Shown one piece after another: positions 31,284 to 44,340 of a stretch of DNA of 64,000 nucleotides (positions within the stretch are counted from its first letter, which is position 1; every line of letters begins with the position of its first letter). The notes under the pieces were generated by a model, which saw only the letters and a program-made list of their open reading frames with translations, searched no databases and was not told the origin of the DNA. A program made the position numbers and the translations under genes. This DNA comes from Salvelinus alpinus (Eukaryota; Chordata; Actinopteri; Salmoniformes; Salmonidae): the NCBI RefSeq assembly GCF_045679555.1, contig NC_092091.1, positions 68,165,241 to 68,229,240 of the forward strand. The letters are read 5' to 3'.

Positions 31284-34130
31284 GAAGGGTTAATGGGCAG
31301 TGAGTGTCGGCATATTTACATGCATAATCTCACATTGACTGCTGATCAGAAAAATGACGATACTGCTATTCTAGATGCTTTGGAGGACTATTTTAAGACC
31401 ACAATTAAACGTCATATATGAGAGATACCTCTGTAGCCGCTGTTAACAGGATACAGATGAACAGTTTTATCACTCGATTGCTGGAGAGAGCCGCAACATG
31501 CCAGTACTGCGGACTGAGGGATGAGATAAGAGAGTGGCTGTCACGGATCCCCCCGGTACTGCTGCTCATTCCATTCACCAGCTCCGGAGATCTACGTCAC
31601 CGGCCTTCTAGGCGTCACTGAACTGGATTCATTACCACCAACCCCGGACTGTCTTGTCTCATTACACACACCTGGTTGCCATACCCCCAGATTAGTATAT
31701 TATATATGTGCCCTCTGTTCCCCATTGTCCTTGTCGGTTATTGTTACCATGTCCGTTGGTCCTGTGAGTACCTGTGCTGTTGTTTCGGCTTCCAGGCTAC
31801 GTGTTATTGTGCACTTGTTTTACGGGTCTCGTCCTGTGTATTATTTAGAGGTTAACACCTCGCTCTTTTGTTTGGGTGGAGAAAATAATACTCCTTATTA
31901 TGTATTCCTGCGCCTGTCTCCAATCATTAGACAACGTGACAGCAGCTCGTGTTAGACATTGCGAGTGAAGGAACAAGACGCCGATTTCTACGATAACGGG
32001 ATCTTAGTCTACCAGAGGCTATGGAAATATGAAGTGTAGCTGAGGTTACTGAGAAACATGAGGACGATAGATGGAATACAAGTGGATACAGTGAATGCAA
32101 CAGAGAAACAGCGGAGGTACAAACCACAGGAGAGTGCACCCATGAGAGGTCAGGTGACATTACATGACAAAAACAAAATAGTGTGGTAACAATCACAAGC
32201 GAGTAGAGAGCAATGCCCAGCTTACGGCAAAACATGCAGGTCTTGTGGCGTCGCAAATCACTCTGCCAAGGTGTGCCAGGCAGGGGACAGATCAGGCAGA
32301 GTAAAGAAAGTGCATGTTGTGAAGGATAATATACAGAGAGGGGGAGGCTCTGACAATGATGAACCGGTCTACACCACGGAATGCATCAGTAAGGCTCACT
32401 CTCAGGGACAGAAATGTTTGGTGCAGCTAAGACTGAATAATAAAAGGCCAGCTTGACACAATGTAATGAGCAAGAGAGTGAAAGAGAGAATATCACCAAT
32501 TATAAACTGGGTGGTTCAAGCACTGAATACTGATTGGCTGACAGCCATGGTATATCAGACCATTTCCCATAGGGATGACAAAATATAAATGTTTAACTGC
32601 TCAAGCACAGACTACTCTTTGAACTTGTTGAGACGGACCAAAATCCACCACTCTCTGGTTCTACATGTTAGCGCTTAGGACTCTTGACTGACACAATGCC
32701 AGCAGAGTGAAACAAAGTGGAGCAGTGTCTCAAAGGGCCTTTAAACAAAGAACAGCTGCAGAGTGCATATTATGACGTTTTCAACGATCCAGTGGTCTGT
32801 GCAAAGGAGATGTCCACTTCATACTGGACCCAAGTTGCACCCCTGTACAATGCGCACCACGGAATGTGCCTGTAGCCTTGAAGGCACGAGTGAAAGCCCA
32901 ACTGGAGAAATATGAACATGATGGATACATCACCCCAGTGACTGTGCCGACGCCCTGGATAAGCAACATGGTCATAGCCAGAGAAGATCAGATTATGTAT
33001 GGACCCAAAACCCTTTAATCAAGCACTGAAAAGATCTCACTACCTTATGCCAATATTAGAGGATGTGCTGTACAAACCGTCTAAGGCACGCGTATTTACG
33101 CTGGTGGATGCCAGAGATGCCTTTCTCCAGTGTAAACTAGATGAGGACAGCAGTAGGATGACGACGTTCTGGATGCCATGGGGTCGGATGAGATGGCTGA
33201 CACTTCCCTTTGGGCTGTCCGTGGTCCCCGAGATGCATCAACGTAAGCAACAGGAACTGCTGGGGGACCTCGAGCCTATCGCAGATGATATTCTTGTTGC
33301 CGGATGCGGGGACTCCAATGAAAAGGCAGAGCGTGAGAACGACATCAATCTGCAGCAGGCACTGATGGAGCGGTGCAGGGAGGTGAGACTCAGGCTCAGT
33401 GTGCTAAAGCTGCAGTTCAGTTTCATGGACACGAGGGACTGAGAATAGACCCAGAAAAGACCAGGGCCGTACTGAACATGCTGACGCCCACGGATGCCAA
33501 AGCAGTACAGCTGTCTGAAGTGTTTGAGCCTCTTCACCGGCTGCTGGACAAGAACAGTGTGTGGCACTGGCTCCTTAAACTTGGCCAAGCTGTACAGGAA
33601 ATAAAACGCCTGAAGTCTATCACGCTTGTTCTGAGGTACTATGACGTCTCGAAACCGGTCACTGTGCAGAGTAACGCAAGTAAGAATAGCTTAGGGTGCT
33701 GCCTAATGCAACAGGGACAGCCCGTGGCGTTTGCTTTGTGAGCATTGACGCCAACGGATCAAAAATAGACAAGGAATGTTGGAGTATTGTATTTGCTTGG
33801 TAGAGATTATCAGTATCTCTATGGCAGAGAGTTAATAACAGCTGAGACAGATCATAAACCGTTGATCGCAATCTTCAAGAAGCCTCTCCTCTGTGCCCCT
33901 AAGCGTCTCCAAGGTATGTTAACGCAGCTGCAAAAACTACAACAACGTGGGTGTCATCTACGAGCCTGGGCCGGAAATGTACATCAGCGACACTCTGAGA
34001 AGAGCAGCAACAGAAGGCAGGAGGACAGACGCAACACACACACACAGACACACTGTGAGCAACGCAGAGAATGAGCAGGCTGCATTCAGACACATTGACC
34101 AGACACGGCATCTCAATGTTACAAACCACA
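31284..34130 (+). mobile_element. Old Ty3/Gypsy-type LTR retrotransposon remnant, broken
   Basis: Parts in order: gag-like coding text (about 31284-31538 and 31942-32460, with a CCHC zinc knuckle at about 32217-32275), reverse transcriptase-like text (about 32700-33420), and RNase H-like text (about 33620-34000). No flanking LTR of its own is evident, and the integrase part is not seen. It is broken with roughly ten or more breaks and looks old. A solo LTR lies inside it, and the L1-like LINE begins where it stops. Confidence 0.7.
31539..31941 (+). mobile_element. Solo LTR, about 403 bp
   Basis: Begins TGTCACGGATCCCCCCGG and ends ACAACGTGACA (TG...CA borders). No internal region is next to it, so it is a solo LTR sitting in the older Gypsy-type remnant. 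It looks younger than its host element. Exact family not claimed; salmonid Gypsy-type is likely. Confidence 0.78.
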
Positions 34131-37100
34131 GGGATGGGATGCACCAAAACAGACCAAGAAACAAAGGAGAAAGAACCTCTGACCATGGCCTCCTCAGAAA
34201 CCCAAAATGACACCAGGACACCTCAGGAAGAAGGTAGGCTTGCTCACATCCTCAAAGTGATCAAAGAAAACAATGACTCCCCCACAACACAATTGAACTT
34301 GAAAACGGTTCATCTGCTCCATCTCAGCACAGTAGGCTGAAATCAAATACGCCATCTCAGGTTTGACAATGACTATCAACACGCTAGGATCACGAATAGA
34401 AGAAGCTGAAGAGTGCATCAACACTGCCGAGGACAAGATGGAGAACTACAGTAGGCGACGCAACATTATAATTATCAGCCTCCGCGAGGGCTGTGAGGGG
34501 ATGGACCCCATTGATTTCTCTGCTGCCATTATCCCCTCCTTACTGGGTAAAGAACATTTGGTGTTCTGAACCTCTGGTTATCGAACAGGCACACAGGTCA
34601 CTCGCCCATCCCCTGATCAGAACCCACAACCCTTCCTCGTTTGGTTCCTGAGGTACCAGGACAGAGAGAAAGTTATGATCCTACACAACGGGGAGGCAAT
34701 TCAATTCTTTCCAGACATCAGTCCCGAAATGGTGAAATGCAGGAAGGAATTTGACCGTTTGAAAAAATAACTTACCTCCAAGAACATTCCCTTTGAGCTG
34801 CTTCAACCTGCAACGATGAAAATCATCCATGAGAGAAGATTCTTCAAAACGAAGTCGCAACTTTTCTCTGCATACTGCAGGCAATCGGCTCAGGACATGG
34901 TTGACTGACTAGCGGACCGGGTTCATTTTACTGCTAGCTGGGCTCTGTCCCACTAGCCTGCGTTATTACTTGCATAACTGGTAGGACTGCTTTGCTGGAT
35001 TATACTATATCTTACTGACAGATCAATGAGGTAAGATCCCAGTATCCATGTAAACAAAAACAATGTCACTCTGGTAAAAACAAAGTTGTTATTTGGGACA
35101 GGCATGGGGGGGAATTGTTTGTTTTATTTACTTTATATTACATTACTGTTTTGTGAGAGACCTTCCCTTTATAATATGTGTTTGACTACAGGATACACCA
35201 AAAATAGGCAATAGAATATCCAACACCCTTATTGGACATACTCCTGACATTTGCATGCATGTATTGAGTGAACAATATGGCTAAGATAGTAAATCATACA
35301 TCATTAACATTAATGGACTGAACGGTCCTGTTAAACGAAAACGAGTCCTTATGTACTTGAAAAAGTTAAAAACTGATGTTGCTTTTAAACAAGAAACACA
35401 GGGGCAGAACATAACAAGTTAGAGGGAATGGGTAGGACTCTTCATATAACACAAAGACACGTGGAGTAGCTGTGTTGATTAATAAGAATTGACCCTTCTG
35501 TGTAACCGAAACAATTATTGATCCACTGGGACGTTATGTAGTTGTCCATAGCAGAATGTATTCTCAATCTTGGACCTTGCTTAATGTATATGCTCCTACG
35601 TAATTATGATAATATTTTTGTTCAAGATATATTCCTCAAGGTAGCAGAATTTCAGGGAACAAGTTGGGGCGACTTAAAAAAATTATTCTGGATAGATCCT
35701 CAACTAAAGCAACCTCATTGACTAAGTCAGCCAAATGCACTATATCTTTTATGAAAGACATGGAGACAGCTCCACCCACAAGATAGGGATTACTCATTCT
35801 ACTCCTGCCCGCATTACTCTCATACCCAGATGTATTATTTTCTCCTATCAGTACAGGTAACCCATGAGGTTTTGTAAACCGAGTAGTTATCTATAACTAT
35901 CTCAGATCATTCTCTTCTCACACTTTCTGTTTGGATGCCGGATGGCGTTCAAAAGACCTATAGATGGCGCCTAAACCCAACTCTTTTGAAACGGACAGAA
36001 TCTTGTCAAATTACGTTTTTCTGTGAAACAAACGGTCCGTCCTCTCCCAATAGTTTTGTACTCTGGGATACATTAAAGGCCTTTCTTAGGGGTCAAATCA
36101 TTTCCTATACCAAAGGTCTCAAAAAGAAATACAATGCTGAATTGAATGAATTAGATAATTAAATCCTATTACTACAAAAATAACAAATCTGTCTCTAAGG
36201 AAACATACCGCTCATTGGTGAATAAAACATTTAAATAAAATACCCTAAGTACATACAAAACTGAAAAGGCTATTCTTCGAACTAGGCAAAGATATTATGA
36301 ATTGGGGGAGAAAACACACAAAGTCTTGGCCTGGCAGATAAAATCTGAGGACACAGAACGGTCAAGTGTCTCACAACCAGGAAGAGATTAATGATTCATT
36401 TAAACAATACTTTTCTAAGTTATACACTTCTGATGGAACGGAACCAGCAATGAGACACATTTCTGTCTACTATTGAACTACTGCACCTCATACAGGAAGA
36501 CCAAAACGAACTAGATCGCCCCTTTACAAAAACAGAAATCGAAAAAAACAATCCTCACTACCAACCTGGAAAATCACCAGGAGACGATGGCTTTCCCCCA
36601 GAGTTTTATGAAGAGTTAAGGATTTGATTATTCCTCTCTTGATCAATGTTCTAAATTTAGCTGCTGGGATGCAGAGCCTCCTGGACTCCTTTTCCACAGC
36701 TATTATATAACGGTATAGATTTAAAAAATAAAGATCCTCTTCCTATAGGCAGATCTTGATCCTCAATGCCGACTACACATCGATTTTTAAGGCGATGTTT
36801 AATAGATTAGGACAACATTTACCAAGCCCGATTAACACCGCTCAAACAAGCTTTATACAGAAAAAATTATTTGCACAGGTTATTCAACGTAATTCACATG
36901 GCCAGTGTGAGGAGCGATCCGAGTATAGCAGTATCTCTAGACGCTGAAAAGGCCTTTGATAGGCTGGAGTGGCCATACTTATTCAAGGTCCTTGCTAAAT
37001 TTAACTTAGGTCCTTTGTTTGTCAACTGGCTTAAGATTTCATACCATAAACCGCAAGCCAAGATCACAACTAATGGCATGATGACAGCCACATTCCCACT

Positions 37101-39120
37101 CTTTAGAGGTAGTAGACAGGGCTGTTTACTTTCCCCACTCCTTTTTGTGCGAGCCTTAGAACCGCTGGCGGAGACCATAAGAACGGATCCTGGCATAAAG
37201 GGCTTTCAGGTGGGCCAGATAACGCATAAGATCTCATTGTTTGCAGACAGCATTATTTTGTCCCTCGCTGACCCGACCGGATCCCTCTCAAAACTACAGA
37301 CGCTTTTGGATACATACAGCTCTAACCTGATATTACAAAGTCAACATGGACAAAAGTGAAATACTTCAAACTGACTCGCTTTGACTATACTGTAGCATCT
37401 TTGAACGGGTTCAAATATCTAGGAATCACAGTTGATAATGACTTAAGAAATGTGTACAAGCTTAACTACTCTGTCTTGGTTCAGAAGGCGGTGGATGACT
37501 TGAATAGATGGATAGATCTGCCTCTTACAGTATTTGGGAGAATTAGCTGTATTAAGATGAATGTTCAGCCTAAGATGATGTACCTATTTCAATCTTTACC
37601 CATATCCCTACCCAAACGTTTCTTAAAGACCATAAGACCATTTGGATGCAACTGTAAAACTCCAAGGGTGAGCCAGGCCAAATTAACATGGGATTATAGT
37701 CTAGGAGGTCTCCGCCTACCAAATTTCAAGATGTATTACTGGGCAGTGCAAATGAGAATAATTTCATTCTTATTTGAAACTGAACCAGTCCCTTCTTGGA
37801 CTCAGATGGAAATGTTAGCTCTTAATGACGAGGTTGGGAGTAATATTATCTACAAAAACGAGCAATCCCGGTACCATCAATTTAGTAAGATCTTGATATG
37901 AAATGTGTAAGTTATTAGGTCTGAAACAAGACTTGTCACCCAAAACAGCCCTGTGGCAAAACAGACTCCTGCCAATGATCTTGGATAGCAACATGTTTCA
38001 ACATTGGCATGAGAAGTGAATAACAATTTAGAACATTATTATTATTATACATTGCTTATGTCATTTGAGCAACTGAACAAGAAATACCAATTATCCAATA
38101 ATCATTTATTTTGTTATTTACAGTTAAGAAACTCTCTCAGAAGCAGTCTTGGAGATATGACTTTACCAAATCAACTACTCATATAGATGTATATCCAGTG
38201 AACTCATTGCTAATGCAACAACGCCCAAAACCAGATGTACATAAGTCAAGAGAGCGATGGGAATCCCATTTTAATACTACAATTGAGGGGCTATGGTCAG
38301 ACATATGCCAAGATAGTGTGTCAGCAACCATCAACTCTAGATACAGACTTCTACATTACAACTTCCTCCACCAACTCTGACACCTCAGAGGTTACATAGA
38401 TATAACCCTGAAATATCAGAAATGTGTTTTAGTAGTGGAACAACAGAAGGCACTTTTTGTCATTCTACTTGGCAGTGTACTAAATTACAAGCCTTCTGGC
38501 ATGATGTTTGTGATACCCTGGCCTTTATTTTGGAGGTCCCTTTCTCAATTTGAACCTGAAATATGCCTTCTGGGTAACTTCACAAAATGTGAATTTGAGG
38601 AATAACGTCAACATAAAATGTACAGAAATCACCCTTGCCACTGTAAGAAAATGTGTTAGATTGACATGGAAATCAGATTCCCCTCTCTCAATTACAAGAT
38701 GGCTCTCTGAAATGAATAAGTGTATTCCTATGGAGATGACCTATGCTTTAAGAAAGAAATGTTACTACTTTGTGAAAATATGGCAAACCTTCCTGGACTA
38801 TATGGAAACGCGTCCCTTGGGATTGGTGGATGTGAGCTTGTAGATCCATGTCGATTGATGTAGCTACTGTCTCTCTGTAATGTACTGTTTGTATTGCTTT
38901 GTGTATATGTTGGTATCTCTTGTCATTTGTCTTATTTAGTCATTATTAGTATTATTACTATTCTAATTGTATTTCTTTTTCTTTTGTAATTTGTCATTGT
39001 TTTAATTTATTTTTTATTTTGGGGGGTGGGGAGGGTTGAATTACCTTTTGTTTTACTTACTCTTGCTGTATTGTATTGTTCTGCTGTTAAACAATTCAAA
39101 AATAAAACATTCAAAAAATA
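34131..39120 (+). mobile_element. L1/Tx1-like LINE, nearly full length, decayed
   Basis: ORF1-like text MENYSRRRNIIIISLREGCE near 34438. ORF2 endonuclease start NINGLNGPVKRKRVLMYLKK near 35310. Reverse transcriptase near 36760-37300 with SLDAEKAFDRLEWPYLFKVL, SRQGCLLSPLLF and SLFADSIILSL (FADD box altered). C-terminal region GRISCIKMNVQPKMMYLFQS near 37540. The 3' end is A-rich (AATAAAACATTCAAAAAATA) near 39110. Multiple stops and frameshifts split each ORF. Confidence 0.82.
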
Positions 39121-39124
39121 TTAA

Positions 39125-39908
39125 AGTAATAATAGTATTCAGAGCCTTTACTCAGTAGTTTGTTGAAGCACCTTTGGCAGCGATTACAGCCTCGTGTCTT
39201 CTTGGGTATGACGCTACAAGCTTGGCACACCTGTATTTGGGGAGTTTCTCGCATTCTTCTCTGCAGATCCTCTCAAGCTCTGTCAGGTTGGATGGGGAGC
39301 GTCACTGCACAGATATTTTCAGGTCTCTCCAGAGATGTTCCATCCAGTTCAAGTTTGGGCTCTGGCTGGGCCACTCAAAGACAATCAGAGACTTGTCCCG
39401 AAGCCACCGTTGTGTTGTCTTGGCTGTGTGCTTAGGGTCGTTGTCCTGTTGAAAGATGAACCTTTGCCCCAGTCTGAGGTCCTGAGTGCTCTGGAGCAGG
39501 TTTTCATCAAGGATCTCTTGAGAAGAAACGCTTGGCCAATGAATTCAATCTTGGTTTCATCAGACTAGAGAATGTTGTTTCTCATGGCCTGAGAGTCCTT
39601 TAGGTGCCTTTTAGCAAACTCCAAGCAGGCTGTCATGTGGCTTTTACTGAGGAGTGGCTTCCGTCTGGAAAATCTACCATAAAAGGCCTGATTGGCGGGG
39701 TGCTGCAAAGATGGTTGCCCTTCTGGAAGGTTCTCCCATCTCCACAGAGGAACTCTGTAGCTCTGTCCGAGTGACTATCGGGTTCTTGGTCACCTCCCTG
39801 ACTAAGGCCCTTCTCCCCCAATTGCTCAGTCTGGCCGGGCGACCAGCTCTAGGAAGAGACTTGGTGGTTTCAAACTTCTTCCATTTAAGAATGATGGAGC
39901 CCGCTGGG
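39125..39908 (-). mobile_element. Tc1-like element, 3' part, minus strand
   Basis: Reverse complement reads as the 3' half of the family seen at 30060, from about ATTCTTAAATGGAAGAAGTT to its terminal GTATTCAGAGCC. It includes an HLWRDL-like and catalytic end region in decayed form. It is cut at 39908 by a SINE. Confidence 0.78.
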
Positions 39909-40135
39909 TTCTTTTTTACCCCTTTTTCTCCCCAATTTCATGGTATCCAATTGGTAGTTACAGTCTTGTCTCATCGCTGCAACTCCCGTACGGACTCGGG
40001 AGAGGCGAAGGTTGAGAGCCGTGCTGGGCCAATTGTGCGCCGCCCATGGGTCTCCCAGTCATGGCCGGCTGCAACAGAGCCTGGACTCGAACCCACAATC
40101 TCTAGTGGCACTGCGATGGGGAAATTTTGTTGCAG
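39909..40135 (-). mobile_element. tRNA-derived SINE, long type, internally deleted
   Basis: Same family as 2031 and 8983, but about 200 bp is missing between GAGAGCCGTG and CTGGGCCAAT. It begins at the A-tail side with TTTTTTACCCCTTTTTCTCC. Confidence 0.78.
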
Positions 40136-40299
40136 TGTCATGTACACATTTAAGGTGGCGTTTTAAATACAAAACAAATTTCATAAGTTACATACCAATA
40201 AAAAGAAACTAGCCTGCTGGTCTTACTGGGTTGATAGCAACATTAGCCCAAGCTATTTAGGAGGGATTTCACACCTGGCACAAATTATTGTATAATTGT

Positions 40300-40590
40300 G
40301 TTTTTCCTGCCGAGGGGTGCCCTAAACCTGCACCAGGAGGGGAGTAGTTTAAAGTCCGGGTACAGGGAGTGGCTTGAGTCTAAAATGATTTTGTGAGACT
40401 TGCGGAGGGCCCTGACCTTAAAGATCTCATCCAGGCCTATCTGTTTGACTCCAAGTACCTCGCTTGCTTTGGTGATAATCCTTCTCAGCATATTTCTCTG
40501 GCTGACAGTGGCATTGCCAAACCAACAAACAATACAAAAACTTAAAATACTCCCAATAAAAGATTTGTAAAACAGAGTCAGTATAGTACA
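40300..40590 (-). mobile_element. LINE reverse-transcriptase C-terminal fragment
   Basis: Minus strand reads CWFGNATVSQRNMLRRIITK, then LDEIFKVRALRKSHKIILDS and LYPDFKLLPSWCRFRAPLGR. This is the C-terminal end typical of fish non-LTR elements. Confidence 0.7.
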
Positions 40591-41435
40591 GTCGTGGCCA
40601 AAAGTTTTGAGAATGACACAAATATTAATTTTCACAAAGTCTGCTGCCTCAGTTTGTATGATGGCAATTTGCATATACTCCAGAATGTTATGAAGAGTGA
40701 TCAGATTAATTGCAAAGTCCCTCTTTGCCATGCAAATGAACTGAATTTCCACTGCATTTCAGCCGTGCCACAAAAGGACCAGCTGACATCATGTCAGTGA
40801 TTCTCTCGTTAACACAGGTGTGAGTGTTGATGAGGACAAGGCTGGAGATCACTGTCATGCTGATTGAGTTCGAATAACAGACTGGAAGCTTCAAAAGGAG
40901 GGTGGTGCTTGGAATCATTGTTCTTCCTCTGTCATCCATGGTTACCTGCAAGGAAACACGTGCCGTCATCATTGCTTTGCACAAAAAAGGGCTTCACAGG
41001 CAAGGATATTGCTGCCAGTAAGATTGCACCTAAATCAACCATTTATCGGATCATCAAAAACTTCAAGGAAAGCGGTTCAATTGTTGTGAAGAAGGCTTCA
41101 GGGCGCCCAAGAAAGTCCAGCAAGCTCCAGGCCCGTCTCCTAAAGTTGATTCAGCTGCGGGGTCGGGGCACCACCAGTACAGAGCTTGCTGAGGAATAGC
41201 AGCAGGCAGGTGTGAGTGCATCTGCACGCACAGTGAGGCAAAGACTTTTGGAGGATGGCCTGGTGTCAAGAAGCAAAGAAGCCACTTCTCTCCAGGAAAA
41301 ACATCAGGGACAGACTGATATTCTGCAAAAGGTACAAGGATTGGACTGCTGAGGACTGGGGTAAAGTCATTTTCTCTGATGAATCCCCTTTCCGATCGTT
41401 TGGGGCATCCGGAAAAAAAGCCTGCCTAGAGGCAC
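40587..41435 (+). mobile_element. Tc1-like element, 5' part (ACAGTCGTGGCCAAAAG type)
   Basis: Left terminal ACAGTCGTGGCCAAAAGTTT. Transposase helix-turn-helix GKDIAASKIAPKSTIYRIIK near 41004, RGRGTTSTELAEE, and the first catalytic box VIFSDESPF near 41365, in more than one frame. The text then switches to another family. Confidence 0.78.
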
Positions 41436-42013
41436 GTGAAAGACAGACTGGTGAGGATAGAGGGAACAGTGAATGAAGCAAAATATATGCAAATCTTCTT
41501 CAGAGTGCAAATGACCTTAGACTGGGTGAAGATTTATGTTCCAACAGGACAACGACCCCAAGCATACAGCCAAAGCAACCCTTGAATGGCTTCAGAACAA
41601 GAATGTGAGTCATTGAATGGCCCAGGCAAAGCCCAGAATAGAGTCTCATTGTAAATCTGTGGAAAGATTTGAATTTTGCCATTCATCAAACTTTACAGAG
41701 CTTGAGAAAATCTGCAAGGAAGAATGTGAAAAAAAATACCCAAATCCAGAAGTGTAAAGCTGATAGACATACCCAAAATGACTCAAAGCCGTAATTGCCG
41801 CCAAAGGTCCTTCTACAAAGTATTGATTGAGGGATGTGAATACTTATGTAAATGAGAGATCTGTATTTTAATTTCTATACTTTGCTAAAATGTCATTATG
41901 GGGTGTGTGTAGATGGGTTAGAAAAAAGAAAAATGTTTCATACATTTTGAATTCAGACTAGTAACGAAACGTGGAATAAGTCAAAGGGTATGAAAACTAT
42001 CTGAATGCACTGT
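41436..42013 (+). mobile_element. Different Tc1-like element, 3' part
   Basis: Begins near GTGAGGATAGAGGGAACAGT, includes CCAACAGGACAACGACCCCA (catalytic QQDNDP), and ends with GAAAACTATCTGAATGCACT at about 42013. Its right end does not match the left end at 40587, so two families are fused. Confidence 0.7.
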
Positions 42014-42029
42014 ATACTCTTGCTAATGA

Positions 42030-42570
42030 CCATACAAAAATATTAAATGTTACTGATCATAACATATTGCTGAATAAACTTAGGTTATGGATTGAGAGTT
42101 ACCTTTCTAATAGAACACAAAGGGTTTTCGTTAACAGAAGCCTCTCTCATGCAAATTCCGTTGAGTGTGGTGTACCACAGGGCAGCTGGCTAAGGAAATT
42201 GTTTTCGGTTTTTACAAATGACCTTCCACTGACCTTGAACAAAGCCTATTTGTCTAGGTACGCTGATGACTCAACAGTATACATGACGGTTGCAACAGTA
42301 AAATAAATACATTTAAAAAAAATAACTTAGACACGTAACATACAGCTCCAGTCAGTTTTAGAATGGGTAACTAACAATAGGCTTGTGCTAAATATCTCAA
42401 AAACTAAAAGCATAATTTTTAACCCTAAACCTCATTTAGATCTATTATTGAATAATGTCGCTATTGAGCTAGCTGAGGAGATTAAAATGCTAGGTGTAAC
42501 TCTAAATAACATGCTGTATTTATCTATCAACTTTCCTAATATTAAGCACATTGCTTCTCTTTAAAACAGG
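42030..42570 (+). mobile_element. LINE reverse-transcriptase fragment
   Basis: Reads LLNKLRLWIESYLSNRTQRV, VECGVPQGSWLRKLFSVFTN and YLSRYADDSTVYMTV, then in another frame EWVTNNRLVLNISKTKSIIF and EIKMLGVTLNN. Intact YADD catalytic box; no ends visible. Confidence 0.75.
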
Positions 42571-43366
42571 ATTATAGCATACCTGGCCTGAATGAAAATG
42601 AACCACGGGAAAAAGCATCCTCCCTTCCATATTTAAGTGCATAGATTACATTTTTTCCCCCCATGCCCCAGTTCCGAGACAGGTGCATGATAATGGTCCA
42701 TTCTAAATCAAAATACATTTTACACATATATTATTTAGTATATGTAAAGACATTAAATTAAGAATAATCGAATGGGTGACAATATTAGCCTATCACTTGT
42801 GAATGATGCCCAGCTTGTGTGCAGTAAAGCAAGAAACAGCTTTCCTTTTTTTGGGCTACTTTTTAAAATCAGTCACACACCTCTTGTAGCCTAGCCTATA
42901 GACCTATATGTTTTGATAAGGTTTGTAAAGTGGCCAAATAACTTCTTATAATTGAGCACATTTAATACGCTTTATAACCGGTGTAGAGCCTAACTGGCAT
43001 ACACAGGATGCGTGTGAGTTTCAAGTTTAATCGCATTTGTCCTCACTATTAAGAACAGTGCAAATGCAATCGAAAAATCACATCAAAACATCCTATCATA
43101 CTTTTAAAACTCACCTCACTGTGATGATCAATTTAAAGAAGTTCCACAGCAGGTTGAAACAGTGTAAACGAAATGGACAGCGCTTTCTAAGGTGATGATT
43201 CATTCAAAACAACCATATGCATATTAGTTTATGGATTGGCTTATGAGCCCAAGGCCAAATCAATAATAATTTAAATTATGATTGTGCCATTATACAATGC
43301 ATAGCCTACCGCATATTATGCATGGTAGAAAAACAAAACTGATTTAAGATGTCTTTGATACATCAT
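42571..43366. other. Intergenic, no gene seen
   Basis: AT-rich with no coding likeness or recognised repeat. Confidence 0.45.
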
Positions 43367-44340
43367 TTGTGAAATTTCTTTCCTTAATGCATTTGAGCCA
43401 ATCAGTTGTGTTGTGACAAGGTAGGGGTGGTATACAGAAGATAGCCCTATTTGGTAAAATACCAAGTTCATATTATGGTAAGATCAGCTCAAATAAGCAA
43501 AGAGAGTCCATCACTACTTTAAGACATGAAGGTCAGCCAATACGGAACATTTCAAGAACTTGTAGAGCGTCTTCAAGTGCAGTCTCAAAACCCATCAAGC
43601 ACTATGATGAAACTGGCTCTCACTAGGACCCCTACAGGAAAGGAAGACCCAGAGTTACCTCTGCTGCAGAGGATAAGTTCATTAGAGTTACCAGCCTCAG
43701 AAATTGCAGGCCAAATAAATGCTTCAGAGTTCAAGTAACAGACACATCTCAACATCAACTGTTCAGAGGAGACTGTGTGAATCAGGCCTTCATGGTTGAA
43801 TTGCTGCAACAAAAAAACACTACTAAAAGGAGACCAATAAGGAGAAGAGACTTGCTTGGGCCAAGAAAAACAAGCAATGGACATTAGACCGGAGGAAATC
43901 TGTCCTTTGGTCTGATGAGTCCAAATTTGAGGTTTTTGGTTCCAACCGCCGTGTCTTTGTGAGACGCTGAGTAGGTGAACGGATGATCTCCGCATGTGTG
44001 GTTCCCACCGTAAGGCATGGAGTGGTGGTGATGGTGCTTTGCTGGTTTTATTTCCTATTCAAGGCACACTTAACCAGCATGGCTACGACAGCATTCTGCA
44101 GCAATACGCCATCCCATCTGGTTTGGGCTTAGTGGGACTATCATTTGTTTTTCAACAGGACAATGACCCACACTTCCAGGCTGTGAAGGGCTATTTTACC
44201 AAGATGGTGAGTGTTGGAGTGCTGCATCAGATGACATGGCCTCCAAAATCACCTGACCTCAACCCAATTGAGATGGTTTGGAATGAGTTGAACCGCAGAG
44301 TGAAGGAAAAACAGCCAACAAGTGCTCAGCATATGTGGAG
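43367..44340 (+). mobile_element. Tc1-like element, internal fragment
   Basis: Same family as 24751-26430 (GGTAGGGGTGGTATACAGAA, then GGTTCCAACCGCCGTGTCTT and TTTTTCAACAGGACAATGAC). Both terminal inverted repeats are absent. Confidence 0.8.
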
